A DNA stretch of 64,000 bases from an uncultured Chlorobiaceae bacterium (GTDB taxonomy: Bacteria; Bacteroidota; Chlorobiia; Chlorobiales; Chlorobiaceae): contig CAIJGA010000024.1 in NCBI GenBank assembly GCA_903820085.1, positions 1 to 64,000 of the forward strand. Reading direction: 5' to 3'. Position numbers and translations under genes: made by a program. Within the stretch, counting starts at the first letter, position 1, and each line of letters opens with the position of its first letter. The notes under the pieces were generated by a model. That model searched no databases, was not told where the DNA came from, and was given only the letters and a program-made list of their open reading frames with translations. This document shows positions 35,696 to 46,589 of the stretch, piece by piece.

Positions 35696-36175
35696 ATGAC
35701 CGACAGAATCTACCTGACAAATGATGGATATAACCGGCTGAAAGAAGAATTATACGTGCTGGTTCATCAAACCAGAAGGGAAGTTCTGGAAAAAATTGCT
35801 GAAGCAAGAGCTCATGGCGATCTCAGCGAAAATGCGGAGTACGATGCAGCTCGCGAGGCGCAGTCACATACTGAGGCGCGTATTGCCGATCTCGAAAACA
35901 AGCTCGCATCGGCCACGATTCTTGATCCGAAACAGATCAAAACCGACAAGGTCTACATTCTTACCTCCGTAAAGCTCCGCAATCTTGATGATCCAACAGA
36001 GATTATTGAATATACGCTGGTCTCTTCCGAAGAGGCGGATACCGATTCAGGCAAGATCTCCGTTCGCTCTCCAGTCGGAAGGGCACTTATCGGAAAAGCA
36101 GTAGGGGAAAAAGTTCAGATAGTGGTTCCCAAAGGAGAACTTCACTATGAGATATTGGAGATTTTCGTTAAATAG
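35696..36175 (+). CDS. greA: Transcription elongation factor GreA
   Basis: A 159-residue factor that stimulates transcript cleavage by backtracked RNA polymerase. The N-terminal antiparallel coiled coil contains the acidic tip segment [17 protein letters not shown]; the C-terminal FKBP-like domain has [32 protein letters not shown] is the usual N-terminus. Start at 35696; the ATG at 35691 stops at once. Confidence 0.96.
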   Translation: MTDRIYLTNDGYNRLKEELYVLVHQTRREVLEKIAEARAHGDLSENAEYDAAREAQSHTEARIADLENKLASATILDPKQIKTDKVYILTSVKLRNLDDPTEIIEYTLVSSEEADTDSGKISVRSPVGRALIGKAVGEKVQIVVPKGELHYEILEIFVK

Positions 36176-36209
36176 GGGCCAACCAAAAACCAGTTAAATC
36201 AGCTCTCCC

Positions 36210-36434
36210 ATGGGGAAACGTCAAGTCATCTATCGTCAGGACAGGATCGGCGGAAATCAGGATCTGCTGAATCGTGAGGTTAACCTGGTCACCAACGAAG
36301 CAAGAGTGTGGCATGGAAAAGTAATTGCTGTCGACAGCAGTGAACTGAAACTCAAGGATGCCCGTTCAGGAAAACATCGCTTCGCCCTTAATCAGATTGA
36401 TCGGATATACTGTGAAATAAAAACGGATTATTAA
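36210..36434 (+). CDS. Conserved small protein, unknown
   Basis: A 74-residue basic protein between greA and tpiA with gaps of 34 and 5 bases, probably in their operon. The pattern ([38 protein letters not shown]) suggests a small beta barrel like Sm or KOW/SH3 folds, which often bind RNA or protein. Not recognised by family. Confidence 0.65.
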   Translation: MGKRQVIYRQDRIGGNQDLLNREVNLVTNEARVWHGKVIAVDSSELKLKDARSGKHRFALNQIDRIYCEIKTDY

Positions 36435-36439
36435 AAGTT

Positions 36440-37195
36440 ATGCGTAGAAAAATTGTAGTTGGCAATTGGAAAATGAATAACACTGTTGCCGAATCGGTGC
36501 AGTTGGCAACGGATGTCGTTGCGGCACTTGGTGAAGGATTTTCAGGCTGTGAGGTTGGTATTGCCCCGACCTATCTTGCCCTTGATGCAACAGAAAAGGT
36601 GATTGCAGGAACTGAGGTGCAGCTTGTTGCCCAGAACTGCCATTATGAAAATGATGGAGCATTTACCGGAGAGGTATCGGCCAGAATGATTCTTGCTGTT
36701 GGCTGTTCTTCAGTTATTATTGGCCATTCCGAGCGCCGCCAGTATTTCGGCGAAACCAATGCCACCGTCAATTTGAGGGTGAAAAAGGCCTTGTCGGAAG
36801 GGCTGAAGGTTATTCTCTGTGTGGGTGAAACACTTGCAGAGCGCGAATCAGGCGTTATGGAAACCGTCATCTCCTCCCAGGTCAGGGAAGGACTCGAGGG
36901 TATCAGCGATATCAGCGCCATTGTTATTGCCTACGAGCCAGTCTGGGCAATCGGCACAGGAAAAACGGCAAGCTCTGCACAGGCTGAAGAGGTACATCTC
37001 TTTATCCGCACGCTCGTCACGGAACTCTACGGGCAGCCAGCCGCAGATAAAGTTCGTATCCAGTACGGCGGAAGTGTGAAGCCATCCAATGCGGCTGAAC
37101 TCTTTGCCATGCCGAACATTGATGGTGGACTTATTGGCGGAGCCAGTCTCAACGCCGAAGATTTCGCCGCAATTGTCAAAGCTGCGTCACTGTAA
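36440..37195 (+). CDS. tpiA: Triosephosphate isomerase
   Basis: A 251-residue TIM barrel enzyme that interconverts dihydroxyacetone phosphate and glyceraldehyde 3-phosphate. Active-site blocks: NWKMN with Lys, [13 protein letters not shown] with catalytic His, and [16 protein letters not shown] with catalytic Glu and the flexible loop; phosphate-binding [11 protein letters not shown] and GGLIGGASL near the end. Full length. Confidence 0.97.
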   Translation: MRRKIVVGNWKMNNTVAESVQLATDVVAALGEGFSGCEVGIAPTYLALDATEKVIAGTEVQLVAQNCHYENDGAFTGEVSARMILAVGCSSVIIGHSERRQYFGETNATVNLRVKKALSEGLKVILCVGETLAERESGVMETVISSQVREGLEGISDISAIVIAYEPVWAIGTGKTASSAQAEEVHLFIRTLVTELYGQPAADKVRIQYGGSVKPSNAAELFAMPNIDGGLIGGASLNAEDFAAIVKAASL

Positions 37196-37210
37196 GTTTT
37201 TTGTATGATC

Positions 37211-37243
37211 AATTGACAGTGGCCTTCTTGTCCGCTGTCAATT
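37211..37243. terminator. Bidirectional terminator between tpiA and thiC
   Basis: AATTGACAGTGG (37211-37222) and CCGCTGTCAATT (37232-37243) pair over 12 bases with one G-U pair and a nine-base loop, between two converging genes. Confidence 0.75.
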
Positions 37244-37261
37244 ATCACTTCTTTTCTTGAC

Positions 37262-38938
<1,677 letters not shown>

Positions 38939-38965
38939 TCAGTAAACACAGAGCCGGCTTCATCT

Positions 38966-39065
38966 TTTCTTGCGTCAGCATTACCTGCATCAAGTTACAA
39001 GGGTTTATTCTCAGCCTCCTCTTTTGTCCTGCAACAGAGCCCAAATGATTCAGCACCCCCAAGAT
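38966..39065 (-). promoter_or_regulatory. TPP riboswitch upstream of thiC
   Basis: On the minus strand the thi-box elements appear in order: a closing stem CTTG (39063-39060) paired with CAAG (38972-38969), GGGGGTGC, GGCTGAGAATAAACCC, CTTGTAACTTGATGCAGG, TAATGCTGACGC. This is the thiamin pyrophosphate aptamer, with an enlarged P3 arm (about 40 bases between GGGGTGC and CTGAGA). It lies about 90 bases before thiC. Confidence 0.92.
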
Positions 39066-39239
39066 GAGAAACTATCCATTACGATACTTAAATTCAGGGG
39101 ATTATACAAGCGTCCGAAAGCCAGCCTGGTTGGGGAATTTCGAGAGGTAGAGGAGTGTGTGGTGGCGCATTTCTGCTTTTATAAAATATTCGCTATACTT
39201 CTACCACAAATGTAGTCACACTCAACAAGGATTCAGAAA

Positions 39240-39473
39240 ATGTCGGTTAGTACTTCAATACGAATCAATCAGGAACTTTATCAACAAGCGAAGCAAGATG
39301 CTTTGCAGGAGCATCGCTCTATTGCTGGTCAGATTGAGTTCTGGGCACGAGTCGGCAGGGCGGCACTTGACAACCCTGATTTACCGGTCAGTTTTATAGC
39401 AGAGTCATTGGCTTCGTTGGCTGAACCGCAGGAGCAATCCACGAAGTTTGTGCCCCGGAGTGTTCGTCAATGA
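39240..39473 (+). CDS. ParD-like antitoxin
   Basis: A 77-residue protein of the ParD-like antitoxin group. The N-terminus STSIRINQELYQQAKQDA is a ribbon-helix-helix-like DNA-binding segment; RSIAGQIEFWARVGRAALDN is the family signature; the C-terminal tail would bind the toxin. AAGGA lies eight bases before the ATG. It overlaps the toxin gene by four bases (ATGA), the standard layout of type II modules, where the antitoxin-toxin complex represses its own promoter. Confidence 0.88.
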   Translation: MSVSTSIRINQELYQQAKQDALQEHRSIAGQIEFWARVGRAALDNPDLPVSFIAESLASLAEPQEQSTKFVPRSVRQ

Positions 39474-39733
39474 GTTGGTCAGTTCGGCAAACGCGCAGAT
39501 TTGCCCGGCAATATAAAATGCTTCACAACAACACTGCTGCTGATGTGGATGCTGCAGTTGAGAAAGTACAGCAAAGTCCTGAAATCGGGGATCGTAAAAG
39601 GGTTGATTTGGCAACATTGTACGTCTACAAGTTTCACAGTGCAGGCCAGTTGTATCTGCTTGGGTACACTCTCGACGACAACGTCCGACTGGTTTATCTC
39701 GAAGCCGTTGGGCCACACGAAAATTTCTATTGA
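39470..39733 (+). CDS. RelE/ParE-family toxin
   Basis: An 87-residue toxin of the RelE/ParE superfamily: WSVRQTRRFARQYKML at the start, VEKVQQSPEIGDRKRVDLAT in the middle, and YLLGYTLDDNVRLVYLEAVG at the end. Family members cleave mRNA at the ribosome or inhibit gyrase; which applies is not visible. Start overlaps the antitoxin stop. The pair looks intact. Confidence 0.88.
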   Translation: MSWSVRQTRRFARQYKMLHNNTAADVDAAVEKVQQSPEIGDRKRVDLATLYVYKFHSAGQLYLLGYTLDDNVRLVYLEAVGPHENFY

Positions 39734-39801
39734 GACTTGAGGAGATAAGGGGCTCATTCCATCAAACGCTTCATTTTTTTCAATGAACTGAAAAATATAC
39801 C

Positions 39802-40974
39802 ATGCTGACAAAAGCCGAATCACAAGAGAGGGTATTCCGTTTGCAGGTAATGCTACAGAGCAAGAGTATCCAGGCGGCCCTCTTCATCGTGCCGATTGAT
39901 GTCTATTATTTCGCCGGCACTCGCCAGAACGCCATACTCTGGATCCCGGCGGAGGGTGAGCCTCTGCTGATGGTGCGCAAAAGCATTTCACGCGCCAAGG
40001 AGGAGAGCCCGATTGCTGATATCCGACCATTTCCCTCAAGCAAGGAGTTTGCCGGTCTGTTTAGTGAGGAGCAGTCATACATTGGCATGACGTTTGATGC
40101 CCTTCCCGTTCAACAGCAGACCTTTTACAGTCGGGCGCTTCCTGGGCGCAGTTTTGTGGATATTTCGATGATGATGCGTGAACTCCGCTCGGTCAAGTCA
40201 CCGTTTGAGCTTGAGCAGCTCCGCCTGAGCGCAGGCAAGCTTGCATCGGTGTTTGCCGAGGTACCGCATTTCCTGAAAGCGGGGATGCGAGAGCTTGATG
40301 TGTCTGCCGAAATGGAATACCGGCTCCGCAAGGCAGGCCATGAGGGATACGTCCGCATGAGGGCGTTTAACCAGGAGCTTTTCTTTGGTTTGGCCGTTTC
40401 CTCCGGAGGGTTACAGGGCGGATTCTTTGACGGCCCGGTGACAGGAAAGGGGTTGTCGAGCGCGTCACCGCACGGGGCCTCCTGCGACGAGATTGGGGTA
40501 AACCAGCCGATTCTTTTGGATTACTCCGGGGTTTTCAATGGGTACATTTCCGATATGACCCGAATGTTTGTCATCGGAACGCTTGACCCGGAACTGCAGC
40601 GGGCTTTTGATGTCGCCATTGATATACAGGAGATTGTACGTCAGGGCATGAAACCCGGATTTATCTGCGAAGAGCTCTTTCTTGCAGCCGCAGCAATGGC
40701 CGAGCGAGCCGGGCTCGGTTCCTGCTTTATGGGCATGCCTGGTGAACAGGCGAAATTTGTCGGTCACGGCGTTGGCCTTGAACTCGATGAGTTGCCGGTA
40801 CTGGCCAAAGGGTTTGCTGTGCCCTTGCAGGCAGGCCAGGTGATTGCAGTCGAGCCAAAGTTTGTCATTCCCGGCAAAGGGGTAATCGGCATCGAAAATA
40901 CCTTTGCCGTTACTGATGATGGCGGCCTCAGGTTGAGTGATCTGCCGGATGCTATTGTGTTTCTGGAGGCTTGA
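39802..40974 (+). CDS. M24 family peptidase (Xaa-Pro aminopeptidase type)
   Basis: A 390-residue protein with an N-terminal creatinase-like domain (LFIVPIDVYYFAGTRQNAIL) and a C-terminal pita-bread catalytic domain. Metal ligands are in LLDYSGVFNGYISDMTRMF (two Asp), FVGHGVGLELDELP (His), and AVEPKFVIPGKGVIGIENTF (two Glu). These enzymes remove N-terminal residues before proline or cleave dipeptides. It lies between two toxin-antitoxin pairs but is probably a core gene. Confidence 0.92.
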   Translation: MLTKAESQERVFRLQVMLQSKSIQAALFIVPIDVYYFAGTRQNAILWIPAEGEPLLMVRKSISRAKEESPIADIRPFPSSKEFAGLFSEEQSYIGMTFDALPVQQQTFYSRALPGRSFVDISMMMRELRSVKSPFELEQLRLSAGKLASVFAEVPHFLKAGMRELDVSAEMEYRLRKAGHEGYVRMRAFNQELFFGLAVSSGGLQGGFFDGPVTGKGLSSASPHGASCDEIGVNQPILLDYSGVFNGYISDMTRMFVIGTLDPELQRAFDVAIDIQEIVRQGMKPGFICEELFLAAAAMAERAGLGSCFMGMPGEQAKFVGHGVGLELDELPVLAKGFAVPLQAGQVIAVEPKFVIPGKGVIGIENTFAVTDDGGLRLSDLPDAIVFLEA

Positions 40975-40984
40975 AGGATGTGAA

Positions 40985-41130
40985 AATCATTCAATCACCA
41001 TTGCTGAACTTACTAAAGTTCTTGACCTCTCAACTCGTTCGATTGAGGTAATTTGCAGAATATGCAAAAAGCGGGCCAGCTACTCCGTAGCTGACCGCAA
41101 AGGGGCTTTTATTGGGAAGTAGTAAAATGA
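40985..41130 (+). pseudogene. Remnant of the C-terminal winged helix of an AlbA/Schlafen-type protein
   Basis: The segment reads NHSITIAELTKVLDLSTRSI, then after a frame change near 41047 NLQNMQKAGQLLRS, a TGA, and GFYWEVVK ending at 41130. Put together this is the winged-helix tail (ITIAEL-STRSIE-NLQ-LR-GG-WEV) of the same AlbA/AAA_4 putative ATPases whose remnant lies at 24.9-25.2 kb. With one frameshift and one inner stop it is not functional. Confidence 0.65.
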
Positions 41131-41190
41131 TATTATATTTAGAGCTGAAAAGGTGTTTGAATTTTGGTCTAAATTTGGTGTTAACGTATT

Positions 41191-41526
41191 ATGAAAAGCA
41201 TCCAGATAGCAAGCGATATCATACCGCTGGGTGAGTTTAAGACAGGACTATCTGCCTGCATGAAAAAGGTTCAGGCAACAGGCCATCCTTTGATTATTAC
41301 CCAGAACGGCAGGCCTGCCGGTGTCTTGCTATCGCCCGTTGAGTATGATAACCTGGTGTACCGCAAACAATTTATCGAATCGGTTGAGCGAGGCATGGTA
41401 GCAGCAGAATCCAGGGAAGTGTATAGTACAGAGGAGATTAGGAAGATGTTTGCTGAAAAAAGAGCTTCCAAAAAACAGCTTCCAAAAAACAGTGAAAGTC
41501 GTCTGGACAAGCGAAGCTTTCAGTAA
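41191..41526 (+). CDS. Phd/YefM-family antitoxin
   Basis: A 111-residue antitoxin: IIPLGEFKTGLSACMKKVQA, then HPLIITQNGRPAGVLLSPVE, the Phd/YefM DNA-binding fold, and a charged C-terminal tail that would wrap the toxin. The tail (EKRASKKQLPKNSESRLDKR) overlaps the start region of the toxin gene. Part of a second, apparently intact type II module. Confidence 0.88.
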   Translation: MKSIQIASDIIPLGEFKTGLSACMKKVQATGHPLIITQNGRPAGVLLSPVEYDNLVYRKQFIESVERGMVAAESREVYSTEEIRKMFAEKRASKKQLPKNSESRLDKRSFQ

Positions 41527-41788
41527 GCTTGATGAAATTGAAAGCTTTATCGCTCAGGATAGTCAAAAAAGAGCGTCAGTTTTTATTGATTCGCTTCTTG
41601 AAAAAGGCGATTTGATTGGGTCATTTCCCGACATAGGAAGAGTTGTTCCTGAGCTTTCCCGATCTGAAATCAGAGAGATACTTGTCGGCAACTATCGGAT
41701 AGTCTATCGGCAAACTCCTGAGCATATTGAAATTCTCACCGTTTTTGAAGGACACCGTTTACTGCGTTTTGAAGAACTTCCTCCATGA
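41492..41788 (+). CDS. ParE/RelE-family toxin
   Basis: A 98-residue ParE-like toxin: VVWTSEAFSKLDEIESFIAQ, VFIDSLLEKGDLIGSFPDIG, then EIREILVGNYRIVYRQTPEH and the C-terminal VFEGHRLLRFEEL. The GTG at 41492 gives the family-like start MKVVWTSEA; a TTG at 41450 would add 14 residues. Either way it overlaps the antitoxin gene (35 or 77 bases). Confidence 0.88.
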   Translation: MKVVWTSEAFSKLDEIESFIAQDSQKRASVFIDSLLEKGDLIGSFPDIGRVVPELSRSEIREILVGNYRIVYRQTPEHIEILTVFEGHRLLRFEELPP

Positions 41789-41890
41789 ATGGAAAAAAAG
41801 CTAGGCAAAGAAGAACTTGTTCCCAGTGAAGTTACTTTTGCTTTATTGGATAGTGAAAATCCGGTTAGAGATAATGTTATTCCAGATTGA
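41789..41890 (+). CDS. Small open frame, possible antitoxin fragment
   Basis: A 33-codon frame starting MEKKLGKEELVPSEVTFALL and continuing DSENPVRD before a short end. The ELVP-EV-ALLD-NPVR stretch resembles the N-terminal part of xenobiotic-response-type antitoxins found next to ParE/RelE toxins (normally followed by VWREYRGL), but here it stops at once. Its start touches the toxin stop. Most likely a truncated leftover. Confidence 0.35.
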   Translation: MEKKLGKEELVPSEVTFALLDSENPVRDNVIPD

Positions 41891-41929
41891 CCGGTAATTT
41901 AGAACGGATCACGAGCCATTAACCAATTC

Positions 41930-44158
41930 ATGAACGAGAGCAAACCTGTCAATGTCGGTGAGGAGCGCATTACCGGTATTGTTGAAAAGGTGAGCTTTTT
42001 CAGCGAATCGTCGGGGTTCAGTGTGTTGCGCCTTGGCAGAAAAGGGGATCGCGATGCGGTAACGGTGGTGGGTTATGTTGCTGCGGTTGCTTTGGGTCAG
42101 CATGTGGAGGCTACCGGTCTCTGGCATCATGACAAAACATGGGGCTTGCAGTTCAAGGCAAGCACTCTTGGGGTTATCCCTCCTGATACGCTTGAAGGGA
42201 TAGCCAAATATCTCACTTCGGGTATGGTGAAGGGGGTCGGCCCTCATTTGGCGGGGGTGCTGCTTAAGGCTTACGGTATTGATGTTTTCACGGTTATTGA
42301 GGATTCTCCTGAACGGCTGCTTGAGCTGCCCGGTATTGGCAAAAAAAAGTTGCAGCAGATTGTTTCTGCATGGGCGGAGCAGAAGGCGGTTAAAACAATC
42401 ATGCTTTTTCTTCACTCCCATGGGGTAAGCATGGCGCGGGCTGTACGGATTTTTAGGGCCTACGGTGATGAGGCTGTGACTGTGGTGACTGCGAACCCCT
42501 ACCGGCTTATCCTTGACATACCGGGCATTGGTTTCCGGATTGCTGATCAGATTGCCCGAAACATCGGTATAGCTTCAGACTCTCCGTTGCGTGCACGGGC
42601 GGGGATTGGTCATGCGCTTCTTGAGCTTTCGCAGGAAGGGCATTGCCGGGTTCCTGAATCGATGTTGCTTGCTGCCTGCAGGAGGTTGTTGACTATTACT
42701 GAACCGGTTCTTGAAGAGGCTCTTAGCCAGGAGCTTGCAATCGGAACCCTTGTTGCCGTTGAAGAAGAGGGGGAGCGAAGCTATTATCTTGCTGCGCTTT
42801 TCCGTGCCGAGACGGGGGTTGCAAAGAGTATTGTCCGAATTATGCAGGGCGTGCTCCCCTGGGGGGATCTGGCGGTGGAGAGGGTTATCAAGGAGACTGA
42901 GGAGCACTCTGCTTTTGAGCTTTCGGAGTCGCAACGGAATGCTGTGGCGCTTGCGCTCTCAAACAAGTTTATGGTTATTACCGGCGGGCCGGGTGTTGGC
43001 AAAACTACCATCATCAATACCATTCTGACTATTCTTGGTGACGGAAAACTGAAGTTTGTGCTTTGCGCCCCAACGGGGAGAGCGGCCAAACGGCTTTCCG
43101 AGGCAACCGGCCTTGAGGCAAAAACCATTCATCGCCTGCTTGAGTTCGATCCCCATGCCCGTGACTTCAAACGAGGTTCTTCCTTTCCGTTGGAGGCCGA
43201 TCTGATTATTGTTGATGAAGCCTCGATGATTGATGTGGTGCTGATGAACCGCCTCCTGGCTGCGATTTCTGACCGTTCAGCGCTGATCTTTGCCGGTGAT
43301 GTTGATCAGCTTCCTCCGGTTGGTCCGGGATTTGTACTGGCCGACATGATCCAGTCAGGCGCGCTGCCGGTGGTGCGCTTGACAGATATCTTCCGTCAGG
43401 CCCAATCCTCCATGATTATTGTCAATGCTCACCGCATCAACTGTGGTGAGTTGCCTTTTCCTTCACCACAGGCAGGATCGGCCGCTGACGACGGGGCACA
43501 GCTTTCCGATTTTTATGTTGTCTCCTCCGGGAGTACAGAGGATATTTTGCGAAGGCTGCTGCTTGTTATTGCTGAGCGTATTCCGGCCCGATTTGGCATG
43601 GATCCGCATCGTGATATTCAGGTGCTGACACCGATGAACAAAGGGGTGCTTGGTACCAAAGCGCTGAATACGATGCTTCAGGAGACCTTGAACCCTCATG
43701 CTCAGCGGAAAATTGTGCGTTTTGAGACGACCTTTGCCGAAGGTGACAAGGTGATCCAGATGGTCAACAATTACGACAAGGAGGTCTTTAACGGCGATAT
43801 CGGGCGCATTGCTTTTGTTGACGAGGAGGAGAGCACCATTCGAGTGGAGTATGATGGACGGGAGGTACTCTATGAGTTTGGTGAACTTGACGAAATCACC
43901 CTTGCCTACGCCATCACTATCCATAAAAGTCAGGGGTCGGAGTACCCGGCGGTGGTGATACCGCTCTCCATGCAGCACTATACGCTTCTTGAACGTAACC
44001 TTATCTATACAGCGGTGACAAGGGCAAAAAAACTGGTGATGATCATCGGCGACCCCAAGGCGCTTGCCATGGCTATCGGCAACCGGCGCTCATCGCAGAG
44101 ACTGACCGGTCTTGCAGCAAGGATTTTACGGGAAATGGAGGATAACCTCCGGCAATGA
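41930..44158 (+). CDS. recD2: RecD2-type ATP-dependent DNA helicase
   Basis: A 742-residue 5'-3' superfamily 1 helicase of the RecD2 type (no RecBC partners near). Order: N-terminal OB-like domain, helix-hairpin-helix segments (LLELPGIGKKKLQQIV; LDIPGIGFRIADQI), Walker A ITGGPGVGKTT near 345, Walker B LIIVDEASMID near 425, LIFAGDVDQLPPVGPG, and the C-terminal SH3-like plus motif VI region TLAYAITIHKSQGSEYPAVV and NLIYTAVTRAKK. RecD2 has roles in replication fork stability and repair. The following transporter starts 85 bases later. Confidence 0.95.
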   Translation: MNESKPVNVGEERITGIVEKVSFFSESSGFSVLRLGRKGDRDAVTVVGYVAAVALGQHVEATGLWHHDKTWGLQFKASTLGVIPPDTLEGIAKYLTSGMVKGVGPHLAGVLLKAYGIDVFTVIEDSPERLLELPGIGKKKLQQIVSAWAEQKAVKTIMLFLHSHGVSMARAVRIFRAYGDEAVTVVTANPYRLILDIPGIGFRIADQIARNIGIASDSPLRARAGIGHALLELSQEGHCRVPESMLLAACRRLLTITEPVLEEALSQELAIGTLVAVEEEGERSYYLAALFRAETGVAKSIVRIMQGVLPWGDLAVERVIKETEEHSAFELSESQRNAVALALSNKFMVITGGPGVGKTTIINTILTILGDGKLKFVLCAPTGRAAKRLSEATGLEAKTIHRLLEFDPHARDFKRGSSFPLEADLIIVDEASMIDVVLMNRLLAAISDRSALIFAGDVDQLPPVGPGFVLADMIQSGALPVVRLTDIFRQAQSSMIIVNAHRINCGELPFPSPQAGSAADDGAQLSDFYVVSSGSTEDILRRLLLVIAERIPARFGMDPHRDIQVLTPMNKGVLGTKALNTMLQETLNPHAQRKIVRFETTFAEGDKVIQMVNNYDKEVFNGDIGRIAFVDEEESTIRVEYDGREVLYEFGELDEITLAYAITIHKSQGSEYPAVVIPLSMQHYTLLERNLIYTAVTRAKKLVMIIGDPKALAMAIGNRRSSQRLTGLAARILREMEDNLRQ

Positions 44159-44243
44159 TCAGTGCTTTTTTGTTATATTTCTGCCCATGTATCTCAACGG
44201 CTACGGGCATCTTTTGCCTGATCACCCTTTTTCTTGCTGTCTT

Positions 44244-45590
44244 ATGAAGAGAATCAATCTCATCCGTCTCTCCCTCTTCCAGATGGGGTTTGGCATCATG
44301 CTCGGTTTTCTGCTCGATACCCTCAACCGCGTCATGACGACAGAGCTTCGTATTTCTGCTACCATTGTTTTTGGTCTGATAAGCCTGAAGGAGCTGCTGG
44401 CAATTTTCGGTGTCAAGGTCTGGGCCGGAAATTTATCTGACCGGTCACAGATTTTTGGTCTCAAGCGCACACCCTATATTCTGCTTGGTCTTCTCTGTTG
44501 TGTTTTCTCCTTCATGCTTGCTCCAGCCGCAGCCTATGAGGTCAGGGTTGGAGGCATAGGGTTGTCCGAAATGCTTCCGGCCATGATGAAGGATATTGGG
44601 CTATTGAAACTTTCGCTTATTTTTCTTGTCTTTGGCTTTGGCTTGCAGGTTGCCACAACAGCCTATTATGCCTTGCTGGCCGATACGGTGGGGGAGGAAA
44701 ATATCGGCAAGGTGACCGGCGCAAGCTGGACACTGATGGTACTCACAACTATTGTCTCCACCCGTATTGTCGGTTCCTTTCTTGATGTCTTTACACCGGA
44801 GCGCCTGATCACAGTGGCCGAAATTGGCGGCCTGATTGCCCTTGGTATTGGCCTGCTGGCGGTGGTTGGGGTTGAGCAGCGCAATGCTGAGATAAAAGAG
44901 GGGAAGAGCAAGCACGCCCTTTCTTTTTCACAGTCGATCATGCTGCTCTCCTCTTCGCCAAAAACCCTGCTTTTTGCCTCCTATATTTTTATTTCGATCT
45001 TTGCCCTGTTTGCCAATGAAATTGTGATGGATCCTTTCGGCGCTCACGTTTTTGGCATGCCGGTTGGCACAACAACCAAGCTGTTCAGGCCTACCATGGG
45101 CGGTACCCAGCTTATTTTCATGCTCATCACCGGTTTTTTGCTCAGCCGTATCGGCCAAAAACGTGGCGCTCTTATCGGCAACATGTTCTGTATTGTCGGT
45201 TTCGGTATGCTGATTGTTGCCGGATTCATTCGTGATGTCCAGTTTTTGCGCATCGCCCTGGTGGTGACCGGTATCGGTCTTGGAGCTTCAAGCGTCTCCA
45301 ATATCTCTATGATGATGTCAATGACCGCGGGCCGCAGCGGCGTCTATATCGGTCTCTGGGGTACGGCGCAGAGCCTTGCCATCTTTGTCGGCCATCTGGG
45401 AGCCGGCATTATTATCGATCTGGTCTATCATTTTTCCGGGCAGTATGTCTGGGCCTACGCCACTATTTTTGCGATTGAAATTGTTGCCTTCACCATTGCA
45501 AGCCTAGTGCTTCCGCATATCTCAAAAGAGGCGTTTGAGGCTGAAAGCGAGGCAAAGATGGCTGAACTTGCTCTTGCCAGGAATGTCTGA
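44244..45590 (+). CDS. PucC/BCD-family (bacteriochlorophyll delivery) MFS transporter
   Basis: A 448-residue, 12-segment membrane protein of the BCD branch of the major facilitator superfamily. Family-type blocks: RLSLFQMGFGIMLGFLLDTL, LNRVMTTELRISATIVFGLI, GNLSDRSQIFGLKRTPYILL and NEIVMDPFGAHVFGMPVGTT. PucC and LhaA relatives help insert bacteriochlorophyll into pigment-protein complexes in purple bacteria; the role in green sulfur bacteria is less clear. The ATG at 44244 is used; the frame is open back to 44112, inside recD2. Confidence 0.9.
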   Translation: MKRINLIRLSLFQMGFGIMLGFLLDTLNRVMTTELRISATIVFGLISLKELLAIFGVKVWAGNLSDRSQIFGLKRTPYILLGLLCCVFSFMLAPAAAYEVRVGGIGLSEMLPAMMKDIGLLKLSLIFLVFGFGLQVATTAYYALLADTVGEENIGKVTGASWTLMVLTTIVSTRIVGSFLDVFTPERLITVAEIGGLIALGIGLLAVVGVEQRNAEIKEGKSKHALSFSQSIMLLSSSPKTLLFASYIFISIFALFANEIVMDPFGAHVFGMPVGTTTKLFRPTMGGTQLIFMLITGFLLSRIGQKRGALIGNMFCIVGFGMLIVAGFIRDVQFLRIALVVTGIGLGASSVSNISMMMSMTAGRSGVYIGLWGTAQSLAIFVGHLGAGIIIDLVYHFSGQYVWAYATIFAIEIVAFTIASLVLPHISKEAFEAESEAKMAELALARNV

Positions 45591-45614
45591 ACGCTCCATA
45601 ATCCCCTTGAATCC

Positions 45615-46589
45615 ATGAAATACGTTTTTGGGCCGGTCTCATCAAAACGGCTCGGCCAGTCACTTGGTGTTGACCTGCTTCCTCCGAAGAGCTGTACCTG
45701 GAACTGCCTTTACTGCCAGTTGGGAAAAACCAGAAACTTCGTTACCGAGCGTCAGGAGTTTTTTCCCCGTGAAGAGATTCTTGATGAGATTCGTCAGGCC
45801 CTGACGGTCAATAAAGGGCTCGACTGGATCACCTTTGTCGGCTCCGGTGAAACCATGCTTTACCAGGGTATCGGCTGGCTTGTTGCTGAAGTGAAAAAAC
45901 TGACCGCCGTCCCTGTTGCGATCATAACCAACGGATCGCTGTTTTACCAGCCGGAAGTCCGCGAAGAGCTTCTTCAGGCTGACGCTGTGCTTCCGTCGGT
46001 TAATGCTGGATCAGAGTCCCTGTATCTGCAGATTGATCGGCCGGCCGGTGGTCTGACCTTTCGGCAGCATGTTGAGGGGCTTGTGGCCTTCCGCAAAGAG
46101 TACAAAGGGCGACTCTGGATTGAGGTGATGCTGCTTGGCGGTATCAATGACTCTGATGAAGCGCTGCACGATCTTGCTGCTGTTGTGAAAGAGATCAACC
46201 CCGACATGGTACACCTTGTCCTTCCCACCAGGCCAGCTCCCGAGCAGAAGATTTGTCTTCCGTCCGATGAGCGTATCGAGCGGGCAATTGCTATCCTTTC
46301 AGAGGTGACAACCGTTGTTAATCCGCTCAAAGGCAATATGGACCTTCGCAGTGCTCCCGACCTGCTTAAGGCGGTCACGGACATCATCACCCGCCATCCG
46401 GTGCAACAGCGTGAATTGCAGAAAGCTATTGCTGACTGTTTCGACGGTGCGAGCGAAATGGAGATGGCGTTCATGCAGGAGATGCTTGCAACGGACAGTT
46501 TCAAACTGGTTGAGCATGGAGGGGAACCCTACTGGGTGATGGTTCATGCTGATTTTGTCCGACCGGAAAAAAGTGGCCTCAACAGATAA
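45615..46589 (+). CDS. Radical SAM protein (COG0731 type)
   Basis: A 324-residue radical SAM enzyme. The [4Fe-4S] ligand motif is CTWNCLYCQLG (CX3CX2C, near residues 27-34), followed by FVGSGETMLYQG and AIITNGSLFYQPEV, common to the wyosine-synthase-like COG0731 group. Reaction unknown. The C-terminal 100 residues are mostly helical (RHPVQQRELQKAIADCFDG). It ends overlapping the histidine kinase gene on the other strand by 11 bases. Confidence 0.88.
   Translation: MKYVFGPVSSKRLGQSLGVDLLPPKSCTWNCLYCQLGKTRNFVTERQEFFPREEILDEIRQALTVNKGLDWITFVGSGETMLYQGIGWLVAEVKKLTAVPVAIITNGSLFYQPEVREELLQADAVLPSVNAGSESLYLQIDRPAGGLTFRQHVEGLVAFRKEYKGRLWIEVMLLGGINDSDEALHDLAAVVKEINPDMVHLVLPTRPAPEQKICLPSDERIERAIAILSEVTTVVNPLKGNMDLRSAPDLLKAVTDIITRHPVQQRELQKAIADCFDGASEMEMAFMQEMLATDSFKLVEHGGEPYWVMVHADFVRPEKSGLNR

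Noticed and set aside
36178-36209. Riboswitch or leader element between greA and the 74-residue gene
   Set aside because: The gap is only about 30 bases with no hairpin; simple operon spacing explains it.
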